A DNA stretch of 64,000 nucleotides from Exiguobacterium sp. AM39-5BH (GCF_003467445.1 NZ_QSGS01000006.1:124001-188000), one strand, 5' to 3'; positions 9,612-19,818 are shown, counted from the first letter of the stretch. The notes: generated by a model from the letters alone, not told the origin. Made by a program: numbers and translations.

Positions 9612-10579
9612 TTAAGGTTTCATGACCATTTTCGGTTTTTTCTTCAAAGAGTGAATCCCTTCGACAAAGCGGACGGTCCCTGATTTGGCACGCATGACGA
9701 CGGAGTGTGTCTGACCGCCTTGTCCTGTGAACTGGACGCCACGGAGTAACTCCCCGTCCGTTACGCCCGTCGCCGCGAAGATGCAGTCTTCTCCTTTGAC
9801 GAGATCGTCTAATAACAAAATTCGACCCGTGTCGGCGATGCCCATGTCTTGGCAACGTTTCTCTTGTGCTTCATCTTCCGGGAGTAATCGCCCTTGGAAG
9901 TCGCCACCTAGACACTTCATCGCCACAGCCGCGATGACGCCTTCTGGCGCCCCGCCCGATCCGAGCAGCAAGTCGACTCCGGTTTTCGGGAAAGCCGTGT
10001 TGATGGCCGCAGCCACGTCACCGTCTGGAATCAACTTGATGCGGGCACCCGTTGCTCGGACACGTTGGATGATTTCCTCGTGACGGTCACGATGTAAAAT
10101 CGTGACGACGACGTCTTCGACGTTCTTGTTCTTCGCCTTGGCGACGATGGCGATATTCTCTTCAATCGAGTTGTCGAGACTGATCAACCCCGCCGCTTCC
10201 GGACCGACGGCAATCTTGTCCATGTACATGTCCGGCGCGTGGAGCAGATCACCTGCGTCGGCGACGGCGAGGACAGCGAGTGCCCCCACGTCCCGGTCGC
10301 CACGATGCTCGTCCCTTCGAGCGGATCAACGGCGACGTCTAGACGTGAGCCATAGCCGTTTCCGACTTTTTCTCCGATATAGAGCATCGGCGCCTCGTCC
10401 ATCTCGCCTTCTCCGATGACGACAACTCCTTTCATCGGAATCGTATCGAACACTTCACGCATCGCGGTCGTCGCCGCGTCATCTGCCTCTTCTTTCAAGC
10501 CTTTCCCCATCCAACGAGCCGAAGATAGCGCTGCCGCTTCTGTGACTCGGACCAACTCCATTGATAAACTACGTTCCAC
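9612..10579 (-). CDS. glpX: Fructose-1,6-bisphosphatase class II (frameshifted)
   Basis: Gluconeogenic FBPase of the GlpX family. [34 protein letters not shown] and [11 protein letters not shown] (metal-binding) are in the first part; [20 protein letters not shown] in the second. The frame breaks inside the CCCCC run at 10283-10287: one more base reads [14 protein letters not shown] and joins both parts into about 322 residues, the family length. GTG start with GGGGAGAA upstream. Likely a homopolymer miscall. Confidence 0.92.
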
Positions 10580-10596
10580 CCGAATTCTCCCCTTTG

Positions 10597-11849
10597 TTAC
10601 TCGGACGCCTCATCGACCCAGACGAGCGCGCCGAGTTGTTTTAATTTGCCCACGAAATCGACATATGAGTCATTTAATTTTTCTGCATGGATTACGGTTG
10701 ATTCACCGTTCGCCTGAAGACCCGCTAGGACAAGGGCTGCTCCGCTACGGGCGTCTGCGCATTCCATCTCCGCAGTGGCGAGCACGGTACCGCCACGGAT
10801 GACGGCAGAGGCGTCCTCGAGTGTGATTTGGGCGTTCATGCGTCGCATTTCCGCGATATGGCGGAAGCGTTGTGCATACAGTTTATCCGTAACGACACTC
10901 GTCCCGTTCGCTTTCAATAACGCCGCCGACATGATTGGCTGCAAATCGGTCGGATATCCCGAATAGTGGAAGACGCGAATATCAATCGGCTTAAAAGCGT
11001 TCGCCCGAACCGTGATCGCCTCTTCACCGACTTCGACATCGGCACCGTAATCCAGTATTTTTTGAATGACGCCTTCTAAATGCGTTGGAATGACGTTCCG
11101 TACCGTCACTTCGCCTGCGACCGCACCGTAAATCATGAACGTCCCCGCCTCTAACCGATCAGGAATAAGCGTATGGGTGCAACCGTGGAGCTTGTCCACC
11201 CCTTTAATGCGAATCTCGTCGGTGCCTGCCCCGATGACATGTGCCCCCATCGAAGTAAGCATCGTGGCGACATCGACCACTTCCGGATCGATGGCCGCGT
11301 TCTCGATAACGGTCGTCCCATCAGCAAGCACGGCCGCAAGCATCGCACTCACTGTCGCCCCGAACGAACGAGGTCAAGATAAATCCGATTCCCTTCTAGC
11401 TTTTCAGCGTTCACATGATACAGTCCCGACTCGTTCTCGACTTTAATCCCGAGACGTTCGAGTGCTTTCAAATGTAAATCAATCGGTCGTGGACCAATCG
11501 CATATCCGCCGGGAAGTCCGACGGCCCCTTTTCCAAAACGAGCCGCAAACACTCCGAGCAAATAGACAGCGGCTCGGACTTTACGCGTTTCTGAGCCGAG
11601 TAATGGCATGGCGACGGCATCTTTCGCATGAAGCGTCATCCGTTCCCCGTCCCGTTCAATCACGACGCCGAGTTCTTGTAATAGACTGAGCATCACTTCG
11701 ACGTCTTCGATTACGGGGACGTTTTCAATCGTCACCGGTTCTTCTGTCAAAAGTGCTGCCACGAGACAAGGCAAGGCGCTCTGTTTGGCACCGCTAATGT
11801 CAATTGTTCCTTCAAGTTTTTGCTGTCCTACGATATGGAGAATTTCCAC
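10597..11849 (-). CDS. murA2: UDP-GlcNAc enolpyruvyltransferase paralogue MurA2 (frameshifted, Cys to Tyr)
   Basis: EPSP-synthase fold, MurZ/MurAB position (between transaldolase and rho/glpX as in Bacillus). Start GTG 11849 with AGAAAGG upstream. Frame broken in the CCCC run 11358-11361; adding a base gives [12 protein letters not shown] and a full protein of about 418 residues. The loop that normally reads PGGC here reads [13 protein letters not shown]: the PEP-reactive cysteine is replaced by Tyr (TAT codon). The usual Lys-Asn of GAKN is GAKQ. The later Asp (YPTDLQP) and Arg ([12 protein letters not shown]) are kept. Catalysis is doubtful; it may be regulatory or use a different mechanism. 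Confidence 0.88.
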
Positions 11850-11875
11850 GATGATCAAACCTTTCTGCGACAAAC

Positions 11876-12526
11876 TTATTTGGATTGAGCGTTGTTCCAA
11901 TCCGCCAAGAATTGCTCGATCCCTTTGTCAGTGAGCGGATGTTTCATCATCTGTTCGATGACTTTATATGGTACCGTCGCGATGTCAGCTCCAAGAAGAG
12001 CCGCCTTCGTCACGTGGACCGGATGGCGAACGGAAGCTGCGATGATTTCCGTCTCAATGCCATGGATGGCAAAGATGTTGGCAATCGTCTCGACGAGATC
12101 GAGACCATCTTGACCGATATCATCCAAACGACCGATGAATGGCGAGACGTATGACGCACCGGCCCGAGCCGCGAGTAGCGCTTGGTTGGCGTTAAAGATA
12201 AGCGTCACGTTCGTCTTGATGCCGAGCTGTGAAAACGTATTGACCGCTTCCATCCCTGCCGGCGTCATCGGCACCTTGACAGTAATATTCGGCGCAATGG
12301 CCGCAAGTTCCTTTCCTTCTTCCACCATACCCGCTGCGTCAAGCGCAATAACTTCCGCGCTGACTGAGAGATCCCCGACGATCTCACAAATTTCGCGTAG
12401 CCGTGTATGGAAATCGACGCCTTCTTTGGCGACGAGCGATGGATTCGTCGTCACGCCCCCGATGACGCCCATCTGATGAGCTTTTTTGATGTCTTCCACG
12501 TTTGCCGTGTCAATGAAAAAACGCAT
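11876..12526 (-). CDS. fsa: Transaldolase-like fructose-6-phosphate aldolase family
   Basis: Small (216 aa) transaldolase family enzyme of the pentose phosphate/central carbon network. It has [27 protein letters not shown], the Schiff-base lysine in ITVKVPMTP, and [30 protein letters not shown] split over the barrel. Transaldolase activity is more likely than aldolase in Bacilli of this synteny. GAGGAGGAATT precedes the ATG. A cre-like site lies about 25 bases upstream. Confidence 0.93.
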   Translation of the reverse strand: MRFFIDTANVEDIKKAHQMGVIGGVTTNPSLVAKEGVDFHTRLREICEIVGDLSVSAEVIALDAAGMVEEGKELAAIAPNITVKVPMTPAGMEAVNTFSQLGIKTNVTLIFNANQALLAARAGASYVSPFIGRLDDIGQDGLDLVETIANIFAIHGIETEIIAASVRHPVHVTKAALLGADIATVPYKVIEQMMKHPLTDKGIEQFLADWNNAQSK

Positions 12527-12550
12527 GTCTAATTCCTCCTCGAATGGTGT

Positions 12551-12564
12551 TGTGATCGCTTACA
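12551..12564. promoter_or_regulatory. Possible cre (CcpA) site upstream of fsa
   Basis: Minus strand TGTAAGCGATCACA resembles the CcpA consensus TGWAARCGYTWNCW with two mismatches. Upstream of a carbon-metabolism gene, but unproven. Confidence 0.35.
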
Positions 12565-12673
12565 CTCCTTATTATGAGGAAATTATCATGGAATTGCTAC
12601 ACCCTTTACGTAAGAGAGGCGATACTGAGTAGCGGAATGAATTTTGAAGAGATGGCGTAAATGAACCGCTTCA

Positions 12674-12712
12674 ATAAAAAAAGCCGGCTCTCGTGAAGAG
12701 GGCCGACTGATC
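12674..12712 (-). terminator. Terminator after fbaA
   Basis: Minus-strand GTCGGCCCTC and GAGAGCCGGC arms with a run of seven T, directly after the fbaA stop. Confidence 0.88.
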
Positions 12713-12720
12713 TGACAGGA

Positions 12721-13575
12721 TTATGCTTGGTTGCTTGAACCGAACTCACGCATTTTGCCAGTAACGACGTTGTAGATCGCTTCGACACCAGGGCCGATGA
12801 CTTTACGTGGGTCATATACTTTCGAGTCCGTGTTGAGCTTCTCACGTACGGCACGAGTCCATTCTTGTTGGCACTCTGTGTTTACGTTGATTTTGCTGTG
12901 ACCGAGCTCGATTGCTTTTTTGATTTGGTGTTCAGGAATTCCTGAACCGCCGTGAAGAACGAGTGGAGTTTTCGTCGCTTCTGCGATTTCTTCCATCTCT
13001 TTGAAGCCGAGTTTAGGCTCGCCTTGGTATTCTCCGTGTACAGAACCGAGTGCCGCTGCAAGAGCGTCAACTTTCGCTTCTTTTACGACACGTACACATT
13101 CGTTGAGGTCAGCGTATTGTACGCCGCCGATGACGCCGTCTTCTTCGCCGCCGACTGTGCCGACTTCTGCTTCAACCGAAGCACCTTTAGCGTGTGCGTA
13201 TTCAACGACTTGTTTCGTCATTTCGATGTTTTCATCGATCGGATGGTGTGAACCGTCGATCATAACAGATGTGAAGCCAGCATCGATTGCTGCTTTACAC
13301 TTCTCGAAAGATGAACCGTGGTCGAGGTGGATTGCAACTGGAACAGTGATGTTGTAGTCGTGCATGAGACCTTCAGTCATTTTAACAACGGTCGTGAAGC
13401 CACCCATATACTTCGCTGCACCTTCTGATACACCGAGGATAACTGGTGATTTCTCATCTTCCGCAGCGCGAAGAATCGCTTGCGTCCACTCAAGGTTGTT
13501 GATGTTGAATTGGCCGACTGCATACTTGCCTTCGAATGCTTTGTTAAGCATTTCTGTCATTGATACTAATGGCAT
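12721..13575 (-). CDS. fbaA: Fructose-bisphosphate aldolase class II
   Basis: Glycolytic zinc aldolase cleaving fructose-1,6-bisphosphate, 284 residues starting [14 protein letters not shown] at 13575 (AGGAGG 8 bases upstream; earlier in-frame codons lack a site). Zinc and substrate motifs: [38 protein letters not shown], and the Asn of INVNTECQ. Monocistronic between a terminator and the spo0F-like gene; a cre-like site sits about 125 bases upstream. Confidence 0.97.
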   Translation of the reverse strand: MPLVSMTEMLNKAFEGKYAVGQFNINNLEWTQAILRAAEDEKSPVILGVSEGAAKYMGGFTTVVKMTEGLMHDYNITVPVAIHLDHGSSFEKCKAAIDAGFTSVMIDGSHHPIDENIEMTKQVVEYAHAKGASVEAEVGTVGGEEDGVIGGVQYADLNECVRVVKEAKVDALAAALGSVHGEYQGEPKLGFKEMEEIAEATKTPLVLHGGSGIPEHQIKKAIELGHSKINVNTECQQEWTRAVREKLNTDSKVYDPRKVIGPGVEAIYNVVTGKMREFGSSNQA

Positions 13576-13698
13576 AATGACATCCTCCTGTCTGTTCGCT
13601 ATTGTGCACTTTGGGAAAAATGCCCCCGTGCAATTCGTTCCCATTATAACACACGTCGAAACGTGTGCCTATGCTATTCGGGCATAGAAATGGCTCTG

Positions 13699-13712
13699 CG
13701 CAAGCGTTTACA
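13699..13712. promoter_or_regulatory. Candidate cre (CcpA) site upstream of fbaA
   Basis: CGCAAGCGTTTACA differs from the catabolite-responsive consensus TGNAANCGNWNNCW at only the first base. Between the spo0F-like gene and fbaA. Confidence 0.5.
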
Positions 13713-13735
13713 TATGTCATCTTAGTGACGAAAGT

Positions 13736-14095
13736 CTAGATTTTTAAGACGTCCTTCACTTTTTCAATCATGCGATAAATATCAAACGGCTTCTCAAATT
13801 GCGCGGTGATGCCTAATCGTTGCACTTCTTCGAGCGTCGATTTTTCACCAAACGCGGTCATGATCATGACCGGGGTATCGATGTCTTGATGGCGCATGTT
13901 CCGGAGCACTTCATGGCCGAACATGCGCGGCATGTTCATGTCGAGCAACACCAAATCATATCCGTTCTGTTCGAGCTTCTCCCAAGCACTCAATCCATCT
14001 TGGGCCGTGTCGACTTCAATACCAAGATTTTGGAACACTTGCGCAAGCATCAAACGAATCCCATCTTGGTCGTCTGCGATTAACATACGTGACAT
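13736..14095 (-). CDS. spo0F: Spo0F-like single-domain response regulator
   Basis: Receiver domain only (119 aa). The acidic pair Asp8-Asp9, the phosphoacceptor Asp52 in LVLLDMNMP, the switch Thr in MIMTAFGE and the Lys of FEKPFD are all present, so phosphotransfer is likely intact. In Bacillus it relays phosphate to Spo0B in sporulation; the position next to fbaA is conserved. If the host is Exiguobacterium, which does not sporulate, it must serve another phosphorelay. AGAAGG precedes ATG 14095. Confidence 0.9.
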   Translation of the reverse strand: MSRMLIADDQDGIRLMLAQVFQNLGIEVDTAQDGLSAWEKLEQNGYDLVLLDMNMPRMFGHEVLRNMRHQDIDTPVMIMTAFGEKSTLEEVQRLGITAQFEKPFDIYRMIEKVKDVLKI

Positions 14096-14184
14096 CCATC
14101 TACCTTCTCTCCATAGCCTCTACTTTTCGCAATACCCTTACCATACCAAATCCGATTTCATTTGGCGACGGAACTATTTTGAAA

Positions 14185-14535
14185 TCAAGGTAACGGAATC
14201 GTGACCGGTTCGTCGGTCTGCTCGTCCTTCAACGCGGACGGCACTTCGTGTTCCACCGCCGGCTCATAGGCGGTCACTCGTTGTTCATCTTTGACATACA
14301 TCTTCAAGAACTCCCCTTCACCCAATCGTCCTGCCGATCGGAACGCGAGCGGGCGTTTCTTCCCGTCCCCGTTATACGCAATCATCTCATATGTGTACGC
14401 CGCACCTTGCTCAGCCGTGTCAGGGACCGGTACTTTCGCGCAATACACGTCGGCAAAGAGGCGGTCCGTGTCAATCCAACGCCAGCCAAAAACGAGCAGA
14501 AGCACGACTCCGCCGACCGTCAATATTCGTTTCAT
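14185..14535 (-). CDS. YxeA/DUF1093 family secreted protein
   Basis: Small (116 aa) exported protein: an N-terminal hydrophobic helix MKRILTVGGVVLLLVFGW, then the DUF1093-type core with YNGDGKKRPLAFRSAGRL and EFLKMYVKDEQRVTAYEPA. The family folds as an OB-like beta barrel of unknown function, often anchored outside the membrane. Stands alone, divergent from the next plus-strand gene. Confidence 0.82.
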   Translation of the reverse strand: MKRILTVGGVVLLLVFGWRWIDTDRLFADVYCAKVPVPDTAEQGAAYTYEMIAYNGDGKKRPLAFRSAGRLGEGEFLKMYVKDEQRVTAYEPAVEHEVPSALKDEQTDEPVTIPLP

Positions 14536-14883
14536 CGTAATCCCCCATTTTTCTCGTTTCCATCTTTTTCAATACCATTGTTCCTCCATTTCTAAACGTT
14601 AACTGATTTAAACGCGATTTCTCCTACCTCTAAGCGTCTATGCCGAAATCCAGACCAGCGTAGGTGGAAGATGAACCACTTAGTTCGAAAGTTTTTGGAA
14701 CTCTGGTGACAAATCCCTGCGAACAACGTGCTTGGTCCATGACCGTGGTTGGTGAAAGCACGGTCTTCACATGACGCTCCTACTTCGCGTTGCGTAGCAA
14801 ATAGATAGTGAGTGATTCACGATGTGGGCTTATACTATTTCCAAGAGGACATCACTGTATTGAGCATAGAAGGAGGATTTTTT
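14536..14883. other. Intergenic region with unexplained inverted repeats
   Basis: 348 bases between divergent genes. No gene or named RNA seen. A nested inverted repeat (CGTGCTT at 14727-14733 with AAGCACG at 14756-14762, enclosing GGTC-CAT-GACC) suggests a structured element. A GAAGGAGG ribosome site at the right end serves the next gene. Confidence 0.5.
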
Positions 14884-15381
14884 ATGAAAAAGTGGCTTCT
14901 TGTATTTTTATTCCTGATTGTCAGTGGAGGCATCTGGTTAATGGTAAGACCACCAGATGGGGATTTAGACACATTCAGCCAGTCTCTTTTAGATCAAGTG
15001 AAAGCAAACAAACCTTTAGAAGTGGACGGGGTACCCGTTCCATCGCTTCTCACAGAAGAATTATTAACTCGAGATGACGTTGAACGGGTGAAAGAAGAAA
15101 CAGAGTACACAACGCTCTGGATCAACAACCACTATTTCTCTTATCAAAACATGAATGGGTCAAAGCAACTAGCTGAAATTTCGGTTAGCGGGTCAAGCGA
15201 TACACTTAGACGTCAAACATTCATCGATGCCCTTGGTGCTCCCACTTATGAACAAGACATAATCTTCTCACGTCTCTATGAGTTTCCCTATCAAACTTCC
15301 TTGATTGTAATAGAAGAAAGTAAAGGCTTTCTTGGTTTAAAGGGTGGTAAAATTCGTGCGATTCGAATCGTACCGCAATAA
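14884..15381 (+). CDS. Membrane-anchored hypothetical protein
   Basis: Unrecognised. Starting at ATG 14884 (GAAGGAGG site; the longer reading lacks one) gives 165 residues: MKKWLLVFLFLIVSGGIWLMV is a single N-terminal membrane helix without a lipobox, the rest is probably extracytoplasmic. The C-terminal part (SGSSDTLRRQTFIDALGAP) hints at a small beta-rich domain. No functional partner nearby; convergent with glpD. Confidence 0.7.
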   Translation: MKKWLLVFLFLIVSGGIWLMVRPPDGDLDTFSQSLLDQVKANKPLEVDGVPVPSLLTEELLTRDDVERVKEETEYTTLWINNHYFSYQNMNGSKQLAEISVSGSSDTLRRQTFIDALGAPTYEQDIIFSRLYEFPYQTSLIVIEESKGFLGLKGGKIRAIRIVPQ

Positions 15382-15422
15382 GCCACACCGTTGTCGTGAA
15401 TGAGTTCCATCTCTCGGCATAC

Positions 15423-15457
15423 AAAAAGGAATATCGTCCATTAGCGGACAATATTCC
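15423..15457 (-). terminator. Terminator after glpD
   Basis: GGAATAT-GTCC and GGAC-ATATTCC arms (12 bp with one mismatch) followed by TTTTTG on the minus strand. Confidence 0.88.
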
Positions 15458-15513
15458 TCTCGGGAAAGCATATGACACGTTGTCGTTCTCTCGTATATGT
15501 CAGCGAATACTTT

Positions 15514-17168
15514 TTATTCGACTGTCACAGGGACGACAGCGAGATCGATTTCTTTCTCAACCTCCGCCCGTTCTTCAGCAAGACGGGCATCCGACCATTT
15601 GAAGACGTCAGCCATGCAACGGAGCACACCTTCTTTATACTTGCGGACGAAATCGATGTCAAAGAACATCGCCCCGGTCCGACGGACGAGGAAGTCGATG
15701 GCGCGGACAACCGACTCTTCTTCAATCCCGTACATGAGTTGTGCGTAGACGATCTCTGGAAGGTCGTACGCGTTCGTATCCATCCGCTCAGTGACGCGGT
15801 CGATGTTCGAACCGTATAGACGGACGAGTTGTTCAGCTTTGTCGTCCTCAAGACCAAGATTTTTTAGTTCGGCTGTTTTCTTTGTCAAGAAGTCATCGAA
15901 CCCTTTCGACCCGCCGACGTGCCCGCCTGACATTGGCATATGTTTCGTGCGCGAGGCAAGGAAAACGATGCTTCATCTTGTTTAAGAAGCTTGGCTACTA
16001 AATCGACGACCGTCTCGGACATCTTGCGATAACCGGTCAACTTCCCACCGGCGATTGTAATCAAGCCACTCTCTGACTGCCAAATCTCATCTTTCCGGGA
16101 AATTTCAGACGGGTCCTTGCCTTCTTCATAGATGAGCGGACGAATCCCTGCCCAGCTCGACTCGATATCGTCTGCCGTCACGTTCACGTCCGGGAACATA
16201 TAGTGAATCGCCTCTAAAATGTAGTCACGGTCCTCGGTCGTCATCCGTGGATGGGCTTTGTCCTTATCGAAGAACGTGTCTGTCGTCCCGACATACGCTT
16301 TGCCGTCACGCGGGATAGCGAACACCATCCGGCCATCCGGCGTATCGAAATAGATGGCTTGTTTGAGCGGGAACTTCGATTGATCGATGACGAGGTGAAT
16401 CCCTTTCGTCAAACGGAGCATTTTCCCCTTGTTCGAGCCGTCCTGCTCACGGAGCACGTCGACCCAAGGTCCGGTCGCATTGATGACTTTCTTCGCATAG
16501 ACGTCATACGTTTTACCATCGATTTGGTCCTCGACGTGCACGCCAACAACTTTGCCTTGTTCATAGATGAGACCGGTCACTTTCGTATAGTTCATAAGGA
16601 GGGCACCGTGGTTTGCCGCTTCTTTCGCGACTTCGATCGTCATTCGGGCGTCGTCCGTCCGATATTCGACGTAATAGCCGCCACCGACGAGTCCATCTTT
16701 TTTGACGAGCGGTGCTTTTTGAACGACTTCTTCCGGTTTTAACATGACACGTCGTTCAGCGCGTTTGACGCCAGCCAATAAATCATACACCATTAAACCG
16801 ACCGCTGTGGAGAGCGGTCCGAACGTGCCGCCTGTATGCATCGGCAATAGCATGCGTTCCGGAGTCGTGACATGTGGTCCGTTCTCATAGACGATGGCAC
16901 GTTCTTTTCCGACTTCTGCGACAAGCGCCACTTCAAACTGCTTCAAGTAACGCAATCCGCCATGGACGAGTTTCGTCGAGCGACTTGACGTCCCCGCCGC
17001 GAAGTCTTGCATTTCCAAAACTGCCGTCTTCATTCCACGCGACGCTGCGTCGAGCGCGATGCCGACACCGGTAATTCCACCGCCGACGACGAGCACATCA
17101 TGGCGCTCACCTGTTAACTGCTCGTATCGTTTGGCACGCTCTTTTGCTGAGAAATTTCTGATTTTCAT
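15514..17168 (-). CDS. glpD: Aerobic glycerol-3-phosphate dehydrogenase (frameshifted)
   Basis: FAD enzyme oxidising glycerol-3-phosphate to DHAP and feeding electrons to the quinone pool at the membrane. FAD motif [21 protein letters not shown] near residue 25, [17 protein letters not shown], and a C-terminal DAO_C domain. The frame fails at about 15962-15965 (AAAA): one more A rejoins EASF to [13 protein letters not shown] and gives about 552 residues, the normal size. Start ATG 17168 with AGGAGGGG upstream. A terminator-like hairpin in the leader suggests GlpP control. Confidence 0.92.
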
Positions 17169-17205
17169 CTTGACCCCTCCTATAATGAATTCGGTTCGAT
17201 GTATA

Positions 17206-17256
17206 CGAAAAGAGACCACAACAAAACAAGGCTTCGCCCTCCATGTCGTGGTCTCT
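17206..17256 (-). promoter_or_regulatory. Leader terminator/attenuator of glpD
   Basis: About 40 bases before the glpD start, AGAGACCACGAC pairs with GTTGTGGTCTCT (one G-U) and is followed by TTTTC. In B. subtilis the glpD leader carries a terminator overridden by GlpP with glycerol-3-phosphate; the same control is inferred here. Confidence 0.65.
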
Positions 17257-17428
17257 CTGTAGTCTCCAACCGATTATCAACTTTTCTCCTGTATTATACC
17301 CCATTCTCACACATTCAACCATCAACTCGCTCATAGAGGATACAACCTCCACTTAAAAATGCATCCTACTCGCAATTTTAAAAAGAGTCGACTAGACTTC
17401 AATATATCACCAATAAGGAGGAGTTTTT

Positions 17429-18544
17429 ATGAAACGCATGTTACAACCTTTCCAATTCAATAACGGCGTCGAGCTCCATAATCGGCTCGTCCTGGCACCG
17501 ATGACCCATTATTCATCTGAACCGACGGGTGAAGTGTCGGAACATGAACTCGCCTATTACCGCAAACGGGCGAAAAACGTCGGTCTTGCCATCACGGCAT
17601 GTGCTTACGTGACCGAAGACGGTAAAGGGTTCCCGAACGCATTCGGGGTGAACGACGACAAGTTCATCCCTGGACTTCGTCAGCTCGCTGAAAGTTTAAG
17701 AGCGGAAGGTGCGAAAGCGATTCTTCAAATCTTCCATGCGGGACGCATGTCTCCTCCAGAACTTGTGCCAAACGAACAACCAGTGAGCGCGAGTGCCATC
17801 GCACCGGTCCGTGAAGGAGCCGCCACGCCACGCGCCCTTGAGACTGAAGAAGTCGAAGCCATCATCGAGGCGTTCGGCGAGGCGACACGTCGTGCCATTG
17901 AGGCTGGATTCGATGGTGTCGAGATTCATGGGGCGAACACGTACTTGATTCAACAATTCTTCTCACCTCATTCGAACCGACGTGACGACCGCTTCGGTGG
18001 TGACGTGTCCGCACGCCTCACCTTCCCGCGCGAAGTCATCCGCGCGGTCAAACGTGCGGCTGAAGGCGCGGACGATTTCTTGATCGGCTATCGCTTCTCG
18101 CCTGAGGAAGTCGAAGAGCCGGGCATCACGCTCGACGATACGGACGCATTGATTGAGATGTTGCTCGAGGAAAAGCTCGACTACCTCCACGTCTCGCTCT
18201 GGAATTTCAACATCGGCTCGATGCGAAACGAGAATGTGACGGAGCGCTCGATTGACCGCATCGCCAAGCGCGTCAATGGGGCCGTCCCACTCATCGGAGT
18301 CGGACAGCTCCAACGTCCGGGACAAGTCGAAGACGCGCTCAACGTCATCGATCTCGCCGCGCTCGGGCGTGAACTCATCATCGATCCGGATTGGCTCGAG
18401 AAAGTGAAGAGCGGTCGCGAAGATGAGATTGAAACCGAACTCGACTTGAATAAACAAGCCGAACTCGCCATTCCGTCCCCGCTTTGGAACGCCATCACGA
18501 CACGTGCCGGCTGGTTCCCAATCAAAGACCATGTCGTCAAATGA
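17429..18544 (+). CDS. NADH-dependent flavin oxidoreductase, old yellow enzyme family
   Basis: FMN barrel enzyme, 371 residues. N-terminal NRLVLAPMTHYSSEPTG binds FMN; QIFHAGR and DGVEIHGANTYLIQQFFSP carry the conserved His/Asn substrate pair and barrel core; NRRDDRFGG follows. Family members reduce activated alkenes or nitro compounds with NAD(P)H; natural substrate unknown. AAGGAGGAG precedes ATG. Single-gene unit, divergent from glpD. Confidence 0.92.
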   Translation: MKRMLQPFQFNNGVELHNRLVLAPMTHYSSEPTGEVSEHELAYYRKRAKNVGLAITACAYVTEDGKGFPNAFGVNDDKFIPGLRQLAESLRAEGAKAILQIFHAGRMSPPELVPNEQPVSASAIAPVREGAATPRALETEEVEAIIEAFGEATRRAIEAGFDGVEIHGANTYLIQQFFSPHSNRRDDRFGGDVSARLTFPREVIRAVKRAAEGADDFLIGYRFSPEEVEEPGITLDDTDALIEMLLEEKLDYLHVSLWNFNIGSMRNENVTERSIDRIAKRVNGAVPLIGVGQLQRPGQVEDALNVIDLAALGRELIIDPDWLEKVKSGREDEIETELDLNKQAELAIPSPLWNAITTRAGWFPIKDHVVK

Positions 18545-18553
18545 ATTGCTATC

Positions 18554-18579
18554 CGCAGACTTCACGTCTGCGTTTTTTT
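18554..18579 (+). terminator. Terminator after flavin oxidoreductase gene
   Basis: CGCAGAC-TTCAC-GTCTGCG followed by seven T. Confidence 0.92.
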
Positions 18580-18807
18580 GATTGTTTCTTCGTTGCACGA
18601 TGATGTACATAAGGAGTCTGTTCCGGACACAATTCCGTCACATTTTTCATCGTTTTCACTACTTCTTTCATGTTGACCTAACTTTCCAAGCTATCTTTCC
18701 CTTCGTAAGCTAAAGTCAGGAATCGTTTCCTCCGTAAGACTACGCGTCAAGCCATCTTTACGCTGCGCCTGTCTGTTTGACCGTCTTTTGAAAGGGGCAT
18801 ATGAGGT

Positions 18808-18924
18808 ATGACAAAAAAGCCAATTGATCTCGATGCGTTCAACAAACAGCTCACTCAGCATCAACAACGTACGAAAGAAGTTACTGAAACGTATCGACAA
18901 AAAAACAAGGAGCTCGAACTAATC
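18808..18924 (+). pseudogene. 5' part of a small coiled-coil gene cut by the IS element
   Basis: ATG 18808 (GAAAGGGG upstream) opens a charged, helix-rich peptide, MTKKPIDLDAFNKQL, ending in QKNKELEL, that runs straight into the left end of the IS. Its 3' part resumes after the element at 20374. Intact, it would be a small coil-forming protein of about 70-75 residues of unknown function. Confidence 0.65.
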
Positions 18925-18957
18925 TGTACCCCTTGTAAAGGACATTAATAAAAAAAC

Positions 18958-19818
18958 TTATGCTGATTCAAGGAGATGATTCCTGTACTGTCCGGGAGTC
19001 ATCTTTTTCATGTTCCATTGATAACGATGATGGTTGTAATAGTTAATGGTTTTTCGGATTTCACGCTGTAGTGAATCGAACGTGGTACAGGCCTTTAACT
19101 CGACGATATCCTTGAAATGTCCAAAGAATGATTCCTGGACAGCGTTATCCCAACAGTTGCCCCGTCGGGACATGGATTGGCCTAGCTTCATACGCTTCAC
19201 CTCTTTCTGATAGGTCGGGCTCGTGTAGTGCCCTCCTTGATCTGAATGGATGAATGCGTCCTTGTCCAAGCGAATCCTCCGGTTCTTCCGTAAACGCTTC
19301 AACGTATCCAATACAATGTCGAGATTGATGTTCTCAGAGAGTTGATGCGCCAGTACCTCATTGGTCGAACCGTCCACGATGGTCGAAAGATAGGCTCGCT
19401 TACCGTTCCCGTAAAATATGTAGGTGATATCGGTGAGAAGCACCTTGTAGGGAGTGCCCTGTTTGAATTCGCGTTTCAGGCGATTCGGCACCACCCGGTG
19501 CTCGGCCGTCGCCTTAATGAGCCGTTTGTATGGCTTCGCCTTGCGGATTGGACACACGATGTTGTATTTCCGCATGATACGTCGGATACACTTCAGGTTC
19601 ATCGTCACACCGAAATGACCAGACAGCACCATCTTGATCTGCCTAGCACCCTTCTTGCGCTTCTTGAAGTGGAACGCCTTCAGAACGAGGTCACGAAGAG
19701 CCACGTCTTTCGATTCGCGCTCCTGTCTGATCTGTCTCCTCCGTTTCGAGAAATAGGCGTGGTATCCCTGACGTGACACCCCGGCCACCTGGCAGAGATG
19801 GCTGACCATCCCCTTCAT
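18958..19818 (-). CDS. IS3-family transposase OrfB (DDE integrase)
   Basis: Catalytic half of the transposase. HTH_21-like N-terminus (QVAGVSRQGYHAYF), then the rve integrase core with the DDE triad: Asp in LLTDITYIFYG, Asp in IHSDQGGHYTS, Glu in NAVQESFFGHFKDI. Ends NYYNHHRYQWNMKKMTP, typical of IS3. The frame is open further upstream (to about 19870) without an ATG, consistent with -1 frameshift expression from orfA at the CGCAAAAG stretch. Confidence 0.93.
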   Translation of the reverse strand: MKGMVSHLCQVAGVSRQGYHAYFSKRRRQIRQERESKDVALRDLVLKAFHFKKRKKGARQIKMVLSGHFGVTMNLKCIRRIMRKYNIVCPIRKAKPYKRLIKATAEHRVVPNRLKREFKQGTPYKVLLTDITYIFYGNGKRAYLSTIVDGSTNEVLAHQLSENINLDIVLDTLKRLRKNRRIRLDKDAFIHSDQGGHYTSPTYQKEVKRMKLGQSMSRRGNCWDNAVQESFFGHFKDIVELKACTTFDSLQREIRKTINYYNHHRYQWNMKKMTPGQYRNHLLESA

